Shown one piece after another: positions 36,205 to 44,674 of a stretch of DNA of 64,000 nucleotides. Positions within the stretch are counted from its first letter, which is position 1. Every line of letters starts with the position of its first letter. Origin of the DNA: Pigmentiphaga litoralis (GTDB taxonomy: Bacteria; Pseudomonadota; Gammaproteobacteria; Burkholderiales; Burkholderiaceae_B); the NCBI RefSeq assembly GCF_013408655.1, contig NZ_JACCBP010000001.1, positions 3,782,001-3,846,000 of the forward strand, written 5' to 3'. Both the position numbers and the translations under genes were made by a program. The notes beneath the pieces are model-generated. The model made no database searches and was not told where the DNA came from. It saw nothing but the letters and a program-made list of their open reading frames with translations.

Positions 36205-37599
36205 TCAGCGGCGCACGATCTCGACGGTGTCGCCTTGCGCACGCAGTTGCACTGGCAGCACGCGCGGCAATGCCAGCTTGAAGTTGGCGGTGCGCATCGG
36301 GTCGAACGTGCCGGTCAGGCGCAGCGCACCCACTTCGGGATCAGCGATCACCAGGCCGGTCGGACCGTAGCGTTCGAACTCGGCGATGGCGGCGGACAAG
36401 GGCGTGTCCTGGAAGGAAATGCGGCCTTCGCGCCACGGCGCGATGCCGGCGGCGGCGACCTGAGCAATGCTGCCCAGCCGGCCGTAGGCATCGCTGGCGA
36501 CCTGCTGTCCCGCGCCCAGTTCGATGACATCGGCGGACCACGCGGCGCCCGATGCGTCGGCGCCGTTGGCTGGAGCGTCTGCCGATGCCGACCCTGTATC
36601 GGTCCCTGCATGGCGCCCCGCGTGTGTCCCGGCACTGGCTCGCGCTACCCGCACGCGGCCTTCTTCCACCGCGACCCGCACGCCGCCATCGTCCAACATG
36701 CCGGGGGTATGTCGCACCGAAAATCGCGTGCCGATCACGGTCACTTTGAGGGGGCCGGCCAGCACGTCAAAGGGCCGCGCCGCATCTTTGTGCACCTGGA
36801 ACACAGCCTGCCCTTCCGGCAGCCGCACCTCGCGCCGCGTGCGATACAGCGTGACTTCGGCGCGGGTGGCGGTGTCGAGGCGCAGACGGCTGCCATCGGG
36901 CAAGGTGATGTCGAGCTGCTGCCCGCGCGCGCTGGCAAATTGCTGTGTAAAGACGGGCTGGCGCTGCCAGTGGTCCCACGCCAGGTACCCGCCTCCACAG
37001 GCCAGCACCAATACAAACGCGAAGGCGCCCTGGATCAGCCAGGCACGCCAGCCGCCGGTGTTTGGGTGGGGTGACGGGCGAGGTGATGGGTGGGGTGATG
37101 GGTGGGGTGATGCGCCAAGCGGTGCCCGGCTGGATGAGCTTCCGGATGAGCTTCTAGCTGCGCTTACGGATGGGCTTCTAGCTGCGCTTACGGCTGCACT
37201 TCCTGCCATGCGCGCTGACTGTTGTTCTACCCGCAGGTCACGATCCAGGTCCGCCCGCAGTTGCGCGATACCCGCAGCGGGCAAGGCATCCAGGGCGTTC
37301 CAATCCTGCTGACAGCGGTCGTACGCCGCCCGATGGGCCGGGTCCTGGCTCAGCCACGCCGCAAACGCCGCGTCGTCCGCCGGGGTACCTGGGCGGCCAC
37401 GTCGCATGAACCAGTCCAGCGCAACGTCATCCAGCGCAACGTCATCCAGGGCCGCGTCGTCCACCGCGCCGTCATACAGCGCGGCGTCATCGATCGCCGC
37501 GTCCGCGCGAGCGGCCTCGTCGAACACGGCGCCATCGCGCGCAGCATGCGCGGGAACGTCAGCGTCGGCGGCATCGCGGTCGGGCAAGGAAGAAGGCAT
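36205..37599 (-). CDS. FecR-like anti-sigma/transmembrane sensor with repeat insertions
   Basis: The 464-residue protein exceeds the usual 320-330. Order: a repetitive acidic N-terminus (five-residue units such as DDVAL, about 34-62), a DUF4880-like cytoplasmic domain (WFMRRGRP, WLSQDPAHRAAYDR; about 62-100), and a Ser/Arg-rich then (SPHP)n linker (131-179). A TM helix lies at about 187-208, then the periplasmic FecR domain (GSRLRLDTATRAEVTLY, VIGTRFSVRH) and a C-terminal secretin-like domain. It relays receptor occupancy to the FecI-like sigma. ATG 37599 was chosen; the gene lies 19 bp after the sigma stop. All three repeat tracts come from DNA tandem repeats. Confidence 0.88.
   Translation of the reverse strand: MPSSLPDRDAADADVPAHAARDGAVFDEAARADAAIDDAALYDGAVDDAALDDVALDDVALDWFMRRGRPGTPADDAAFAAWLSQDPAHRAAYDRCQQDWNALDALPAAGIAQLRADLDRDLRVEQQSARMAGSAAVSAARSPSVSAARSSSGSSSSRAPLGASPHPSPHPSPRPSPHPNTGGWRAWLIQGAFAFVLVLACGGGYLAWDHWQRQPVFTQQFASARGQQLDITLPDGSRLRLDTATRAEVTLYRTRREVRLPEGQAVFQVHKDAARPFDVLAGPLKVTVIGTRFSVRHTPGMLDDGGVRVAVEEGRVRVARASAGTHAGRHAGTDTGSASADAPANGADASGAAWSADVIELGAGQQVASDAYGRLGSIAQVAAAGIAPWREGRISFQDTPLSAAIAEFERYGPTGLVIADPEVGALRLTGTFDPMRTANFKLALPRVLPVQLRAQGDTVEIVRR
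37063..37110. repeat. Four 12-bp units in fecR encoding (SPHP)n
   Basis: Units TGGGTGGGGTGA (one variant) are at 37063, 37075, 37087 and 37099. They encode SPHP repeats in the linker before the TM helix. Unit length is a multiple of three, so copy-number change would keep the frame. Confidence 0.9.
37133..37204. repeat. Six 12-bp units (24-bp higher order) in fecR
   Basis: Units such as GATGAGCTTCTA and GCTGCGCTTACG alternate from 37133 to 37204, with the 24-bp pair present twice almost exactly. They encode the Ser/Ala/Arg-rich stretch AAVSAARSPSVSAARS and following Ser run. Confidence 0.85.
37417..37506. repeat. Six 15-bp units in fecR encoding acidic pentapeptides
   Basis: Units resembling CAGCGCAACGTCATC start at 37417, 37432, 37447, 37462, 37477 and 37492; the first two are identical. 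They encode DDVAL/DDAAL pentapeptides near the N-terminus of the anti-sigma factor. Confidence 0.9.
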
Positions 37600-37618
37600 C
37601 GCGGCGGAGGTGTCCGAT

Positions 37619-38167
37619 TCAGGAGCGTAGGGATGTAGACGCGCGAGTCGCGTCCACCCCAACCTGCTCCCCGTCCCCATCGCGACAGGCGCGGCAGGCC
37701 TTCATGGCGAGCTTGAGATGACGCTCGACCATGGTGACCGAGATGCCCATGTGCTGCGCGACTTCGGCCTGCGACAGCCCGTCGAATTTATGAAGGATGA
37801 ACGCCTCGCGGCAGCGCAGAGGCAGGCCGCCAATCACCGCCAGCAAGGCTGCAACGCCTTGCGAGGAAACGGCCGATGCTTCGGGTTCGGATGCCGACGG
37901 CGCCTGCAGCACGGGCTGGTGCACATCGGCGGCATCGTCATCGAGCGAGAGCGTTTCCCCCCGCACCGCCCCGCGCCGATACCGGTCGATCACCAGATTG
38001 CGCGCGGTGCGATACAGCAGCGCGCGAGGTTCGGCCACGGTCTGCCCGGACTGCTGCACGGCAAGCACACGCGCGTAACTTTCCTGCGCCAGGTCGGCCG
38101 CGGCGTCGCGGTCGTCCACGGTACGGGACAGAAAATTCAGCAATTCTCGGTAATAGCGCGCGACCAC
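37619..38167 (-). CDS. ECF sigma factor, FecI-like
   Basis: This 182-residue protein has region 2 (LLNFLSRTVDDRDAAADLAQ, SYARVL, LYRTARNLVIDRYRR) and region 4 (LPLRCREAFILHKFDGLSQ, AEVAQHMGISVTMVERHL). This is the FecI iron-starvation group. The GTG start at 38167 is the only plausible one: an in-frame stop lies about 55 bp upstream. A Fur-like box precedes it. It is followed by fecR and should direct transcription of the receptor operon when the siderophore is bound. The region between its middle domains contains an acidic, Ser-rich linker. Confidence 0.92.
   Translation of the reverse strand: MVARYYRELLNFLSRTVDDRDAAADLAQESYARVLAVQQSGQTVAEPRALLYRTARNLVIDRYRRGAVRGETLSLDDDAADVHQPVLQAPSASEPEASAVSSQGVAALLAVIGGLPLRCREAFILHKFDGLSQAEVAQHMGISVTMVERHLKLAMKACRACRDGDGEQVGVDATRASTSLRS
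37636..37664 (-). promoter_or_regulatory. Candidate FecI-type ECF promoter for fecR
   Basis: On the minus strand GGTTGGGGT (37656-37664) and CGTCTA (37636-37641), 14 bp apart, lie within the last codons of the sigma gene, 36 bp before the fecR ATG. It is nearly the same as the element before the receptor (36133-36162), with CAGGTTGGGGT and CGCGCGTCTACA shared. Confidence 0.45.
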
Positions 38168-38200
38168 GAAACGTCCAGGGTCCGACGGAAAAGGGGAAGA

Positions 38201-38215
38201 CGATAGTAACTCTCA
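38201..38215. promoter_or_regulatory. Fur-like box upstream of fecI
   Basis: CGATAGTAACTCTCA (its complement TGAGAGTTACTATCG) agrees with the TGATAATnATTATCA core at about 10 of 14 defined positions and lies 34 bp upstream of the GTG start. Iron-dependent repression is expected. The remaining part of the 322-bp gap to the phosphodiesterase (38216-38489) shows no gene or clear signal. Confidence 0.5.
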
Positions 38216-38489
38216 TTCGCATCGTGACTGTTCCGTAGGCACAACACCACTCTCATCAAAAGCCGCATCAATGCTCGCTGTCGCCACGGCGCGCGGACCG
38301 GATGCAGCCTGGCTGCGCCGTCGCGGCGGCATCTTGCGCGCGCCTGACCCAACCCTCCGATGTGCCGCATTTCCCCATCCTGCATGTCATGCCACCGCAT
38401 TGTCATGCGGGGCCGTCACACTCGACGTGCTCGCGCAATCCATCGGATCACGCACCTGACACCCCTACAACATTCGAACAGGCGGCTCC

Positions 38490-39671
38490 ATGACCTTCTT
38501 TTCTTCTTTCACCACCACCAGCAAGCTGGCACTGGGCCTTGGCGCCTCGCTGGTCACCCTGACCGCCTGCGGCGGCGATGACAACGACGACAGCAAGAAC
38601 TGGGAAACCAGCGGCGCCAACTGGCCACCGGTGCCTACCGTGGTGGCCCACCGCGGCGCGTCGGCCCTGCGCCCGGAACACACGCTGGAAGCCTATCGCC
38701 AGGCCATCGAAGACGGCGCCGACATCATCGAGCCCGATCTGGTCATCACCCGCGACGGCGTCCTGATCGCCCGTCACGAAAACGCCATCGCCATTCTGAA
38801 TGCCGATGGCACCGTGCGCGAAGCCACGACCGACGTGGTCGACCGCCCCGAATTTGCGTCGCGCAAGACGACCAAGACGATCGACGGCACAGCCATCACC
38901 GGCTGGTTCACAGAGGACTTCACGCTAGCCGAGATCAAGACGCTGCGTGCCCGCGAACGTATCCCGGCGATCCGCCCGGGCAATGTCCGCTACGACAACC
39001 AGTTCCTTATTCCGACCTTCCAGGAAGTGATCGACCTGGCCCGCACTGAATCGCAAAAGCGCGGCCGCACGATCGGCGTCTATCCGGAAACCAAGCACCC
39101 GACTTTTTTCCAGAGCATCGGCAAGCCGCTCGAGGCCCCGTTGGTGGCTGTGCTGAACGCCAACAAGCTGACGACGCGCGACGCGCCCGTGTTCGTGCAG
39201 TCGTTTGAAGTGGCGAACCTGCAGCAATTGCGCACGATGACCAATGTGCGCCTGGCCCAGCTGATTTCCGATGGCGGCCGGCCCTATGACTTTATTGCGA
39301 AGGGTGCGGCCGAAACGCGTTCGTATGCCGACCTGGTGACGCCGGCCGGCCTGCAGGCGATCAAGTCGTATGCCAATGGCATCGGCCCGTACAAGACGCT
39401 GGTGATTCCGGTGGTCAACGGCGCGCTGGGGTCGCCAACCGCACTGGTGGCCAACGCCAAGGCGGCCGGCCTGCCCATGCATATCTGGACGCTGCGCCCG
39501 GAAAACAGCTTCCTGCCCGCCAGCTTCAAGAAAGCCCCGGTGGCCGATGCCACCGTGCGGGGCGACAGCGCGGGCGAGATCACGGCGTATCTGCGCGCCG
39601 GTGTCGATGGCATCTTTACGGATGATCCGGCCGTGGGCCGTCAGGCGGTGGATGCCTTCCTGAAGAAGTAA
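38490..39671 (+). CDS. Glycerophosphodiester phosphodiesterase lipoprotein (GlpQ-like)
   Basis: The 393-residue protein has a lipoprotein signal with lipobox LTAC (Cys27). The GDPD TIM barrel follows: catalytic AHRGAS (His54, Arg55), metal ligands in EPDL (Glu81, Asp83) and His96 of ARHEN. DETKHPT-like YPETKHP and a C-terminal GIFTDDP also match. It hydrolyses glycerophosphodiesters to glycerol-3-phosphate and an alcohol at the periplasmic face. It is divergent from fecI. A 13-copy 8-bp repeat separates it from the convergent cardiolipin synthase gene. Confidence 0.92.
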   Translation: MTFFSSFTTTSKLALGLGASLVTLTACGGDDNDDSKNWETSGANWPPVPTVVAHRGASALRPEHTLEAYRQAIEDGADIIEPDLVITRDGVLIARHENAIAILNADGTVREATTDVVDRPEFASRKTTKTIDGTAITGWFTEDFTLAEIKTLRARERIPAIRPGNVRYDNQFLIPTFQEVIDLARTESQKRGRTIGVYPETKHPTFFQSIGKPLEAPLVAVLNANKLTTRDAPVFVQSFEVANLQQLRTMTNVRLAQLISDGGRPYDFIAKGAAETRSYADLVTPAGLQAIKSYANGIGPYKTLVIPVVNGALGSPTALVANAKAAGLPMHIWTLRPENSFLPASFKKAPVADATVRGDSAGEITAYLRAGVDGIFTDDPAVGRQAVDAFLKK

Positions 39672-39739
39672 GCCGCGGTGGCGGCAGGCGCCCGCTGCAA
39701 CGCAGGCCTGCCGCATCAATATCCGGCCGCCCGTCATTC

Positions 39740-39843
39740 GGTTGTCCGGTTGTCCGGTTGTCCGGTTGTCCTGATGTCCTGATGTCCTGATGTCCTGATG
39801 TCCGGTCATCCGGTTGTCCTGATGTCCGGTCGTCCGGATATCC
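39740..39843. repeat. Thirteen tandem 8-bp units between convergent genes
   Basis: Units read GGTTGTCC (x4), TGATGTCC (x4), then GGTCATCC, GGTTGTCC, TGATGTCC, GGTCGTCC and GGATATCC, in exact 8-bp register over 104 bp. The array lies 68 bp after the phosphodiesterase stop and ends 3 bp before the cardiolipin synthase stop at 39847. Confidence 0.95.
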
Positions 39844-39846
39844 GGC

Positions 39847-41283
39847 CTACAGGATCGGCGCGAACAACCGCGCTACGTGCATCGCCACCTTGCGCAGCCG
39901 CGTCAGGCCCGCAAACTCTTCTGCCGCCACCTGCGTCGCATGGGCGAAGTCCACCAGCAACATGGCTTCGACCTGCGACGCGAACGACGGGCTGACCGTA
40001 AGCACGTTCAATTCGAAATTCAACCGGAACGACCGGTTGTCCAGATTCGCGCTGCCCACCGACGCCGTGTCGTCATCGATCAGCATGACCTTCTGGTGCA
40101 TGAAGCCGGGCTGGTAGCGGTACACCTTCACGCCGGCATGCACCGCCTCATAGGTGTGGAACAAGGACGCCTGGAACACCGTCAGGTGGTCGGGGCGTGA
40201 CGGCACCAGCACCCGCACATCGACGCCGCGCAACACGGCCAAGCGCAACGCGGCGCTGACGGCCGAGTCCGGCACGAAATACGGCGACGCCAGCCATACC
40301 CTGCGTCTGGCGGCGTGAATGGCCTGGACGAAAAACAGCGAACAGGTTTCCTGCGCGTCGGCCGGCCCGCTGGCCAGGCCCAGGCACAGCATGTCGCCTG
40401 CCTGTTCCATGGCCGGGCGCACGGCCGGCAACTGCTGCGTGACCCAGTACCAGTCTTCACTGAAGGTGCGCTGGATCTGGCCGATGACCGGCCCGCGGAT
40501 CGCGACATGGGTGTCGCGCCAGGGCGCCAGCGGCGGCTTTTCGCCCAGGTATTCCACGCCGACATTGTGGCCGCCCACGAACGCCTGGCGGCCATCCACC
40601 ACCACGATCTTGCGGTGGTTGCGAAAGTTCAGCTGGAAGCGGTTACGGAACCGGCGGATCGAAAACGCATGGATCTCGACCCCACCCAGCCGCAGCGCGT
40701 CGATGTAGCCACGGTCCAGCGAATGGCTGCCGATGCCGTCGTACAGGAAGTAGACCTTGACCCCGTCGGCCGCGCGCGCCAGCAGGGCGGCCTGCAGCGC
40801 CATGCCCAGCCGGTCGCTGCGCACCACAAAGAACTGAATGAGGATGTAGTCGCGCGCCGTGGCAATGGCATCCAGAATCGCCGAAAACGTGGCCTCGCCA
40901 TCTTTGAGCAGACGCAGATCGTTGCCCGCCACGAACGTGTGGCCGACCAGCTTTTCAACGGCGCGGTACCGGTGCAAGGACGGGTCCATGGCCGGATGGT
41001 GCTGTTCGCGAAACGACAGCAGCACCGGTTCGTTCGCGCTGACGTTGCGTGCGGACCGGCGCGCGATGTCGAAGGTGGCTTCATCCACATAGCCCGCGAA
41101 GTGCGTGCGGCCAAGGAACAGATACGGGATCAGCGTCACATAGGGCACCGCCACCAGCGCAACGGCCCAGGCGATCGCTCCCTGCGATGTCCGGGTGTTC
41201 ATGATCGCGTGCCCCGCCGCGAAAATACCTGCGATGTGGATGGCGGCCACTTCCAGGCCGACCGAAAGCCATTCCAAGGTCAT
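39847..41283 (-). CDS. cls: Cardiolipin synthase (two-HKD phospholipase D type)
   Basis: The 478-residue inner-membrane enzyme condenses two phosphatidylglycerols (or PG with another phospholipid). Two N-terminal TM segments (VGLEVAAIHIAGIFAAGHA and AIAWAVALVAVPYVTLIPYL) precede two PLD domains with the HKD motifs NHRKIVVVDG (about residue 228) and MHQKVMLIDDD (about 405). Full length and motif order match ClsA-type synthases. Its phospholipid role fits the neighbouring glycerophosphodiesterase, though the two converge. Confidence 0.93.
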   Translation of the reverse strand: MTLEWLSVGLEVAAIHIAGIFAAGHAIMNTRTSQGAIAWAVALVAVPYVTLIPYLFLGRTHFAGYVDEATFDIARRSARNVSANEPVLLSFREQHHPAMDPSLHRYRAVEKLVGHTFVAGNDLRLLKDGEATFSAILDAIATARDYILIQFFVVRSDRLGMALQAALLARAADGVKVYFLYDGIGSHSLDRGYIDALRLGGVEIHAFSIRRFRNRFQLNFRNHRKIVVVDGRQAFVGGHNVGVEYLGEKPPLAPWRDTHVAIRGPVIGQIQRTFSEDWYWVTQQLPAVRPAMEQAGDMLCLGLASGPADAQETCSLFFVQAIHAARRRVWLASPYFVPDSAVSAALRLAVLRGVDVRVLVPSRPDHLTVFQASLFHTYEAVHAGVKVYRYQPGFMHQKVMLIDDDTASVGSANLDNRSFRLNFELNVLTVSPSFASQVEAMLLVDFAHATQVAAEEFAGLTRLRKVAMHVARLFAPIL

Positions 41284-41297
41284 GGACCGAGCGTCCC

Positions 41298-41361
41298 CGT
41301 TTGCGTCATTGCGTTTGCGATCCCGGTTGCATCAAACCGCTTGCATCTACCCGCTTGCGTC
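41298..41361. repeat. Five degenerate units of about 14 bp upstream of cls
   Basis: TTGCGTC, TTGCGAT, TTGCATC, TTGCATC and TTGCGTC start at 41301, 41315, 41327, 41341 and 41355, in a near-regular 12-14-bp phase. They lie in the 179-bp gap between the ketopantoate-reductase-like gene and cls, starting 18 bp upstream of the cls start codon. Confidence 0.65.
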
Positions 41362-41462
41362 AACTTCCAGGTGGCAAGCGTAACCCAAGCGCCCCCAAGA
41401 GGGCCGGGTCGTCGAACAAGGGATCATCGGGCCACGGGGCCGCCGCACAAGGCCCGGTCGGT

Positions 41463-42446
41463 TCAGCGCAGGGAAGCCTGGAAGGATGACCGCGCGCGCT
41501 GGGCCAGCAGCGTCACGGCAATGTCGATGGTGGGTGTGGGCACCTCGGCCTGGCGGGCCAGGTCCTGCATCGCCAGCAACTGCGCATCCAGTTCCAGCGG
41601 CCGGCCTGCCAGCAGGTCCTGCAACATGGACGGGCGATGCGCGTTCTTGCCCACATACCCGAACTGCTCATTCAGATCGAGCGGCAAAGGGTAGCCATGC
41701 CGCGCAGCGATCGCGCAGGTCTCCTGGCAGATGCGCACATACAGATCGCGCACGCCGTCGTCTTCGATCAGTTCCTTGGTCGTGGACGTTGTCAACGATG
41801 ACAGCAAGGAAGTCGGCAGGTTGACCAGCAGCTTGTTCCAGATGTCGGCACGGATGTCGGACGTGGCCTCGGCCCCGGGCAGACCCGCCTTCATGACGCT
41901 GACCGCATCGAGCAGGCGGGGCGACAGCGTTCCATCCAGCTCGCCCACCAGGAAACGATTGGTGGCCGTCATGCTGCGGATCACGCCGGGTTCGACCAGT
42001 TCATTGGGTGACCGGATCACGCAGCCCAGCACCCGTGCGGGCCCGACATGCCGCCACAGGGCGCCGTCGGGATCAAGCCGCGGCAGGCGGGTGGCGGCAT
42101 CGGGAACGCGTCCATGGAAATACCACCACGGCACGCCATTGACGGCATAGACCACCGGCGTCGTGTCGTGCAGCAGCGGCGCCATCTGCGCCGCCACGCC
42201 GCCCAATGCCTGGGCCTTCAGCGTACTGATGACCAGGTCTTGCGGGCCCAGATCGGCCGGCGTGTCGCTGGCCCGCACCGGCACCGTAACGTCTTCGGTA
42301 CCTGCAATAAGCCGCAAGCCCGATGTCTGCATCGCTTTCAGATGCGCGCCGCGCGCAATCACGGACACATCCACCCCCGCTTGCGCCAGCCGGGCGGCAA
42401 TATGCCCGCCCACCGCGCCCGCGCCAAACACACACACCTTTTTCAT
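41463..42446 (-). CDS. Ketopantoate-reductase-like (ApbA/PanE) oxidoreductase
   Basis: The protein has 327 residues. The Rossmann domain begins KVCVFGAGAVGGHIAARLA (GxGxxG), with VISTLKAQAL. The C-terminal helical domain has DIRADIWNKLLVNLP and a Lys in the expected catalytic helix. True PanE makes pantoate, but this gene ends an operon with an amidohydrolase, aldolase and Bug protein. A catabolic 2-hydroxyacid or branched ketoacid reductase is equally likely. ATG 42446 has an upstream AAAGG-like site. Confidence 0.85.
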   Translation of the reverse strand: MKKVCVFGAGAVGGHIAARLAQAGVDVSVIARGAHLKAMQTSGLRLIAGTEDVTVPVRASDTPADLGPQDLVISTLKAQALGGVAAQMAPLLHDTTPVVYAVNGVPWWYFHGRVPDAATRLPRLDPDGALWRHVGPARVLGCVIRSPNELVEPGVIRSMTATNRFLVGELDGTLSPRLLDAVSVMKAGLPGAEATSDIRADIWNKLLVNLPTSLLSSLTTSTTKELIEDDGVRDLYVRICQETCAIAARHGYPLPLDLNEQFGYVGKNAHRPSMLQDLLAGRPLELDAQLLAMQDLARQAEVPTPTIDIAVTLLAQRARSSFQASLR

Positions 42447-42557
42447 TGCGACCTTTGCTGGTGAACGGAAAAACTGCAGAGCTGATGACTCGAACAACCG
42501 GCGCCCGCACTGAACATGCTGCCGGGCCCCGCGGGCCCGGACGCGACCGGCCTGCCT

Positions 42558-43289
42558 TCAATCGGCAAACGTCGGATCCAGCTTGTAGGCCAGGCGCATG
42601 CAGGCCGCCCAGTCTTTGGCGCCCGTCTTTTCGGGATCGTCGAAGTTGACCTGTGACGACCCGAACGCCGCCACTTCATCAGGAATCAGGGTGTAGGCCG
42701 CGCCACCTGACAGCGCCGCGATCTGGCCGCGGCAGGCAAATTCCAGGTAGTGGTTGTCAACGAACGCTTCGGGCAAGGTGCGGCCGCAGACCAGGGCGCC
42801 GTGATTGCGCAGCAGCATGGCGCGATAGCCTTCCAGGCTCTTGATGAGCGGTTCGCGCTGCGACATGTTGAATTCGTAGCCGCCAAAGGTGTGATACCCC
42901 AGCCGCTTGTGGAATTTGACAGCATGCTGATTGATCATCAACAGGCCGTGTTCCTGCGACGCGACGCCAATGTTGGCGGTGGTGTGCGTATGGAAGACGG
43001 CGTTCAGATCGGGCCGCGCCTGCATCAGGCCGGCATGGATCACGAGTGCACCGCCTGCCAGGCGAGGACGATCGTCCTTGACCGGCCGGCCATCAAAGTC
43101 ATACTGGCCGAGCGACGACGCGGTCACTTCGCCGAACATCATGTCGGTGGGCTTGATGAGCAACGTGTCGGGCGCACTGGGTACCCGCGCCGACAAATGG
43201 TTGTAGGTCAGGTCGTCCACGCCGTGATGAGCAAGCAGGCGATAACAGGCGGCAAGGGCGATCCGGGTAGCGCGTTCGTCTTCAGACAT
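42558..43289 (-). CDS. Class II aldolase/adducin family protein
   Basis: The 243-residue protein has the zinc-binding His pair in FHTHTTANIGVA and the third His in the MLLRNHGALVCG segment, with DDLTYNHLSARVP near the N-terminus. These metal-dependent aldolases cleave sugar phosphates or hydroxy-acid substrates; some act as decarboxylases. It is cytoplasmic. It lies third in the operon Bug-enamidase-aldolase-reductase, which suggests downstream processing of the amidohydrolase product. Confidence 0.87.
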   Translation of the reverse strand: MSEDERATRIALAACYRLLAHHGVDDLTYNHLSARVPSAPDTLLIKPTDMMFGEVTASSLGQYDFDGRPVKDDRPRLAGGALVIHAGLMQARPDLNAVFHTHTTANIGVASQEHGLLMINQHAVKFHKRLGYHTFGGYEFNMSQREPLIKSLEGYRAMLLRNHGALVCGRTLPEAFVDNHYLEFACRGQIAALSGGAAYTLIPDEVAAFGSSQVNFDDPEKTGAKDWAACMRLAYKLDPTFAD

Positions 43290-43379
43290 GGACGGTCTCT
43301 TTGTGTGAAGTGAGCCGGGGAGGTGAGCCGATCAAGCACCCAGCATAGGCGCGCCACAAGCAGGCTCAAGTGAAATTTT

Positions 43380-44663
43380 CTATCTTGACGGTTGAGTCAG
43401 GGTGCCGCTCGCAGGCAGTCCCTGCCCGCAGCACTGCATGACGGGCTTGAGGCGCGACGGCGGCGTCTGCCGGCTGCGCCCCGCCACGATGATCTCGCCA
43501 GCCGTCAGCACATGGCTGATGCCGGGCAGATCGCCATGCGTGATGGCGTCGGTCAGCGTCGTGCCGGCCGACCCTTCCACCGGTCCGCAGATCAGCAGAT
43601 CCGCTGGCCGGCCGGGCGCCAGGATGCCGACATCCAGCCCGTGCGCCCGCGCGGTATTGCCCGTGCCGATTGCCACGGCTTGCGCCGCCGGCACGCCGCA
43701 GACCGACGCCAGGAACAGGATGTTGCGCCACATGCCGCGCGGGATGATGCCCGTGCCGCCGGGCGTGTCGCTGCCCAGCGTCAGCCGGCCCAACTGCCCC
43801 GATTCGCGCAGCCGGTTCACCAGCCGCAAGCCTGATCCATAGTTGCCCGATGAGCACATCTCCAGCGTCATCGACAGATCATCAACCACGCGATCGATGT
43901 CGTGATCGCTCATCGGAATCGGGCCGCCCGATACGTGCGCGGCAATGTCCGGCTGCAACCACGACAGCGTGTCGTAGCCGCAGATCTGGCTCAGGCCCGA
44001 CCGCGACACCCCGCCCGTGTGCACCTTGCTGCGGATGCCGCGTTCACGCGCCCAGGCCACGTAACGGCTGGCCTCGTCACGATGGCTTTCCAGCGGATAG
44101 AACAGGAACTTGACCAGCCGCGCGCCGACCGCGGCCAGGCGGTCGAAGTGGGCTTCGGTCATGCCCGGCACCAGCAATACCGTGCCCGCGTAGACCTTCA
44201 CGCCGCTCCATCGCTGGGACCCGAAAGTGGACGCCGTCACCACGGCGAGCGAGGTCACCAGGTCGGGCGTGAGCGCGCCGTAATCGAGCCCGGGCGCATG
44301 CAATTCGCCCGCCGACAGCATGGTCGTCGTGCCGCCATGCAGGTAGTTGCCGACCCAGCCGATCGCATCTTGCGCGGGCGTCCATTCGCCCAGCACCGGA
44401 TGCACATGGCCGTCGATCAGACCCGGCACGACGGCGCTACCGGCGGCATCAATCACCACGTCGTAGCCGGCAGGCGGGGCCGCGTTCGCCGCCCGCTGTC
44501 CGCTACCGCCAGGGCTGCTGTTTTCGGCCCAGCCGATGGCATCCACCGGGTCGAACGCTTCGATGCGGCCATCGGCGATCGCGATCGCCCGCACCGCCTT
44601 CATCGGCTCGGCCAGGTCACCCGTAAAGCACTCGCCAATGTTCGTGATCAGGATGCGCTGCAT
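43380..44663 (-). CDS. Enamidase-like amidohydrolase
   Basis: The 427-residue amidohydrolase has the binuclear metal motif GLIDGHVHP, an inserted LHGGTTTMLSAG segment, HTGG and HVSGGPIPMSD ligand regions, and LGSDTPGGTGIIP with the catalytic Asp. Remembered enamidase of anaerobic nicotinate degradation shares much of this order (NIG...SGD, SGVKV, ISGGP-like, GQLGR, GDIPGIS...TPP). I therefore call it enamidase-like, hydrolysing a cyclic enamide or lactam. The preceding Bug gene, 11 bp upstream, may supply the substrate. No nicotinate hydroxylase is nearby. Confidence 0.75.
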   Translation of the reverse strand: MQRILITNIGECFTGDLAEPMKAVRAIAIADGRIEAFDPVDAIGWAENSSPGGSGQRAANAAPPAGYDVVIDAAGSAVVPGLIDGHVHPVLGEWTPAQDAIGWVGNYLHGGTTTMLSAGELHAPGLDYGALTPDLVTSLAVVTASTFGSQRWSGVKVYAGTVLLVPGMTEAHFDRLAAVGARLVKFLFYPLESHRDEASRYVAWARERGIRSKVHTGGVSRSGLSQICGYDTLSWLQPDIAAHVSGGPIPMSDHDIDRVVDDLSMTLEMCSSGNYGSGLRLVNRLRESGQLGRLTLGSDTPGGTGIIPRGMWRNILFLASVCGVPAAQAVAIGTGNTARAHGLDVGILAPGRPADLLICGPVEGSAGTTLTDAITHGDLPGISHVLTAGEIIVAGRSRQTPPSRLKPVMQCCGQGLPASGTLTQPSR

Positions 44664-44674
44664 GCGGCCCCGCC

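Noticed and set aside
33963..36281. 772-codon open frame on the plus strand opposite the TonB receptor
   Set aside because: It is an antisense frame kept open by high GC at third positions; the protein is His/Arg/Gly-rich with no family resemblance, while the minus-strand receptor is unambiguous.
39740..39843. CRISPR array
   Set aside because: 8-bp contiguous units with no spacers and no cas genes. The 15- and 17-bp arrays fail for the same reasons.
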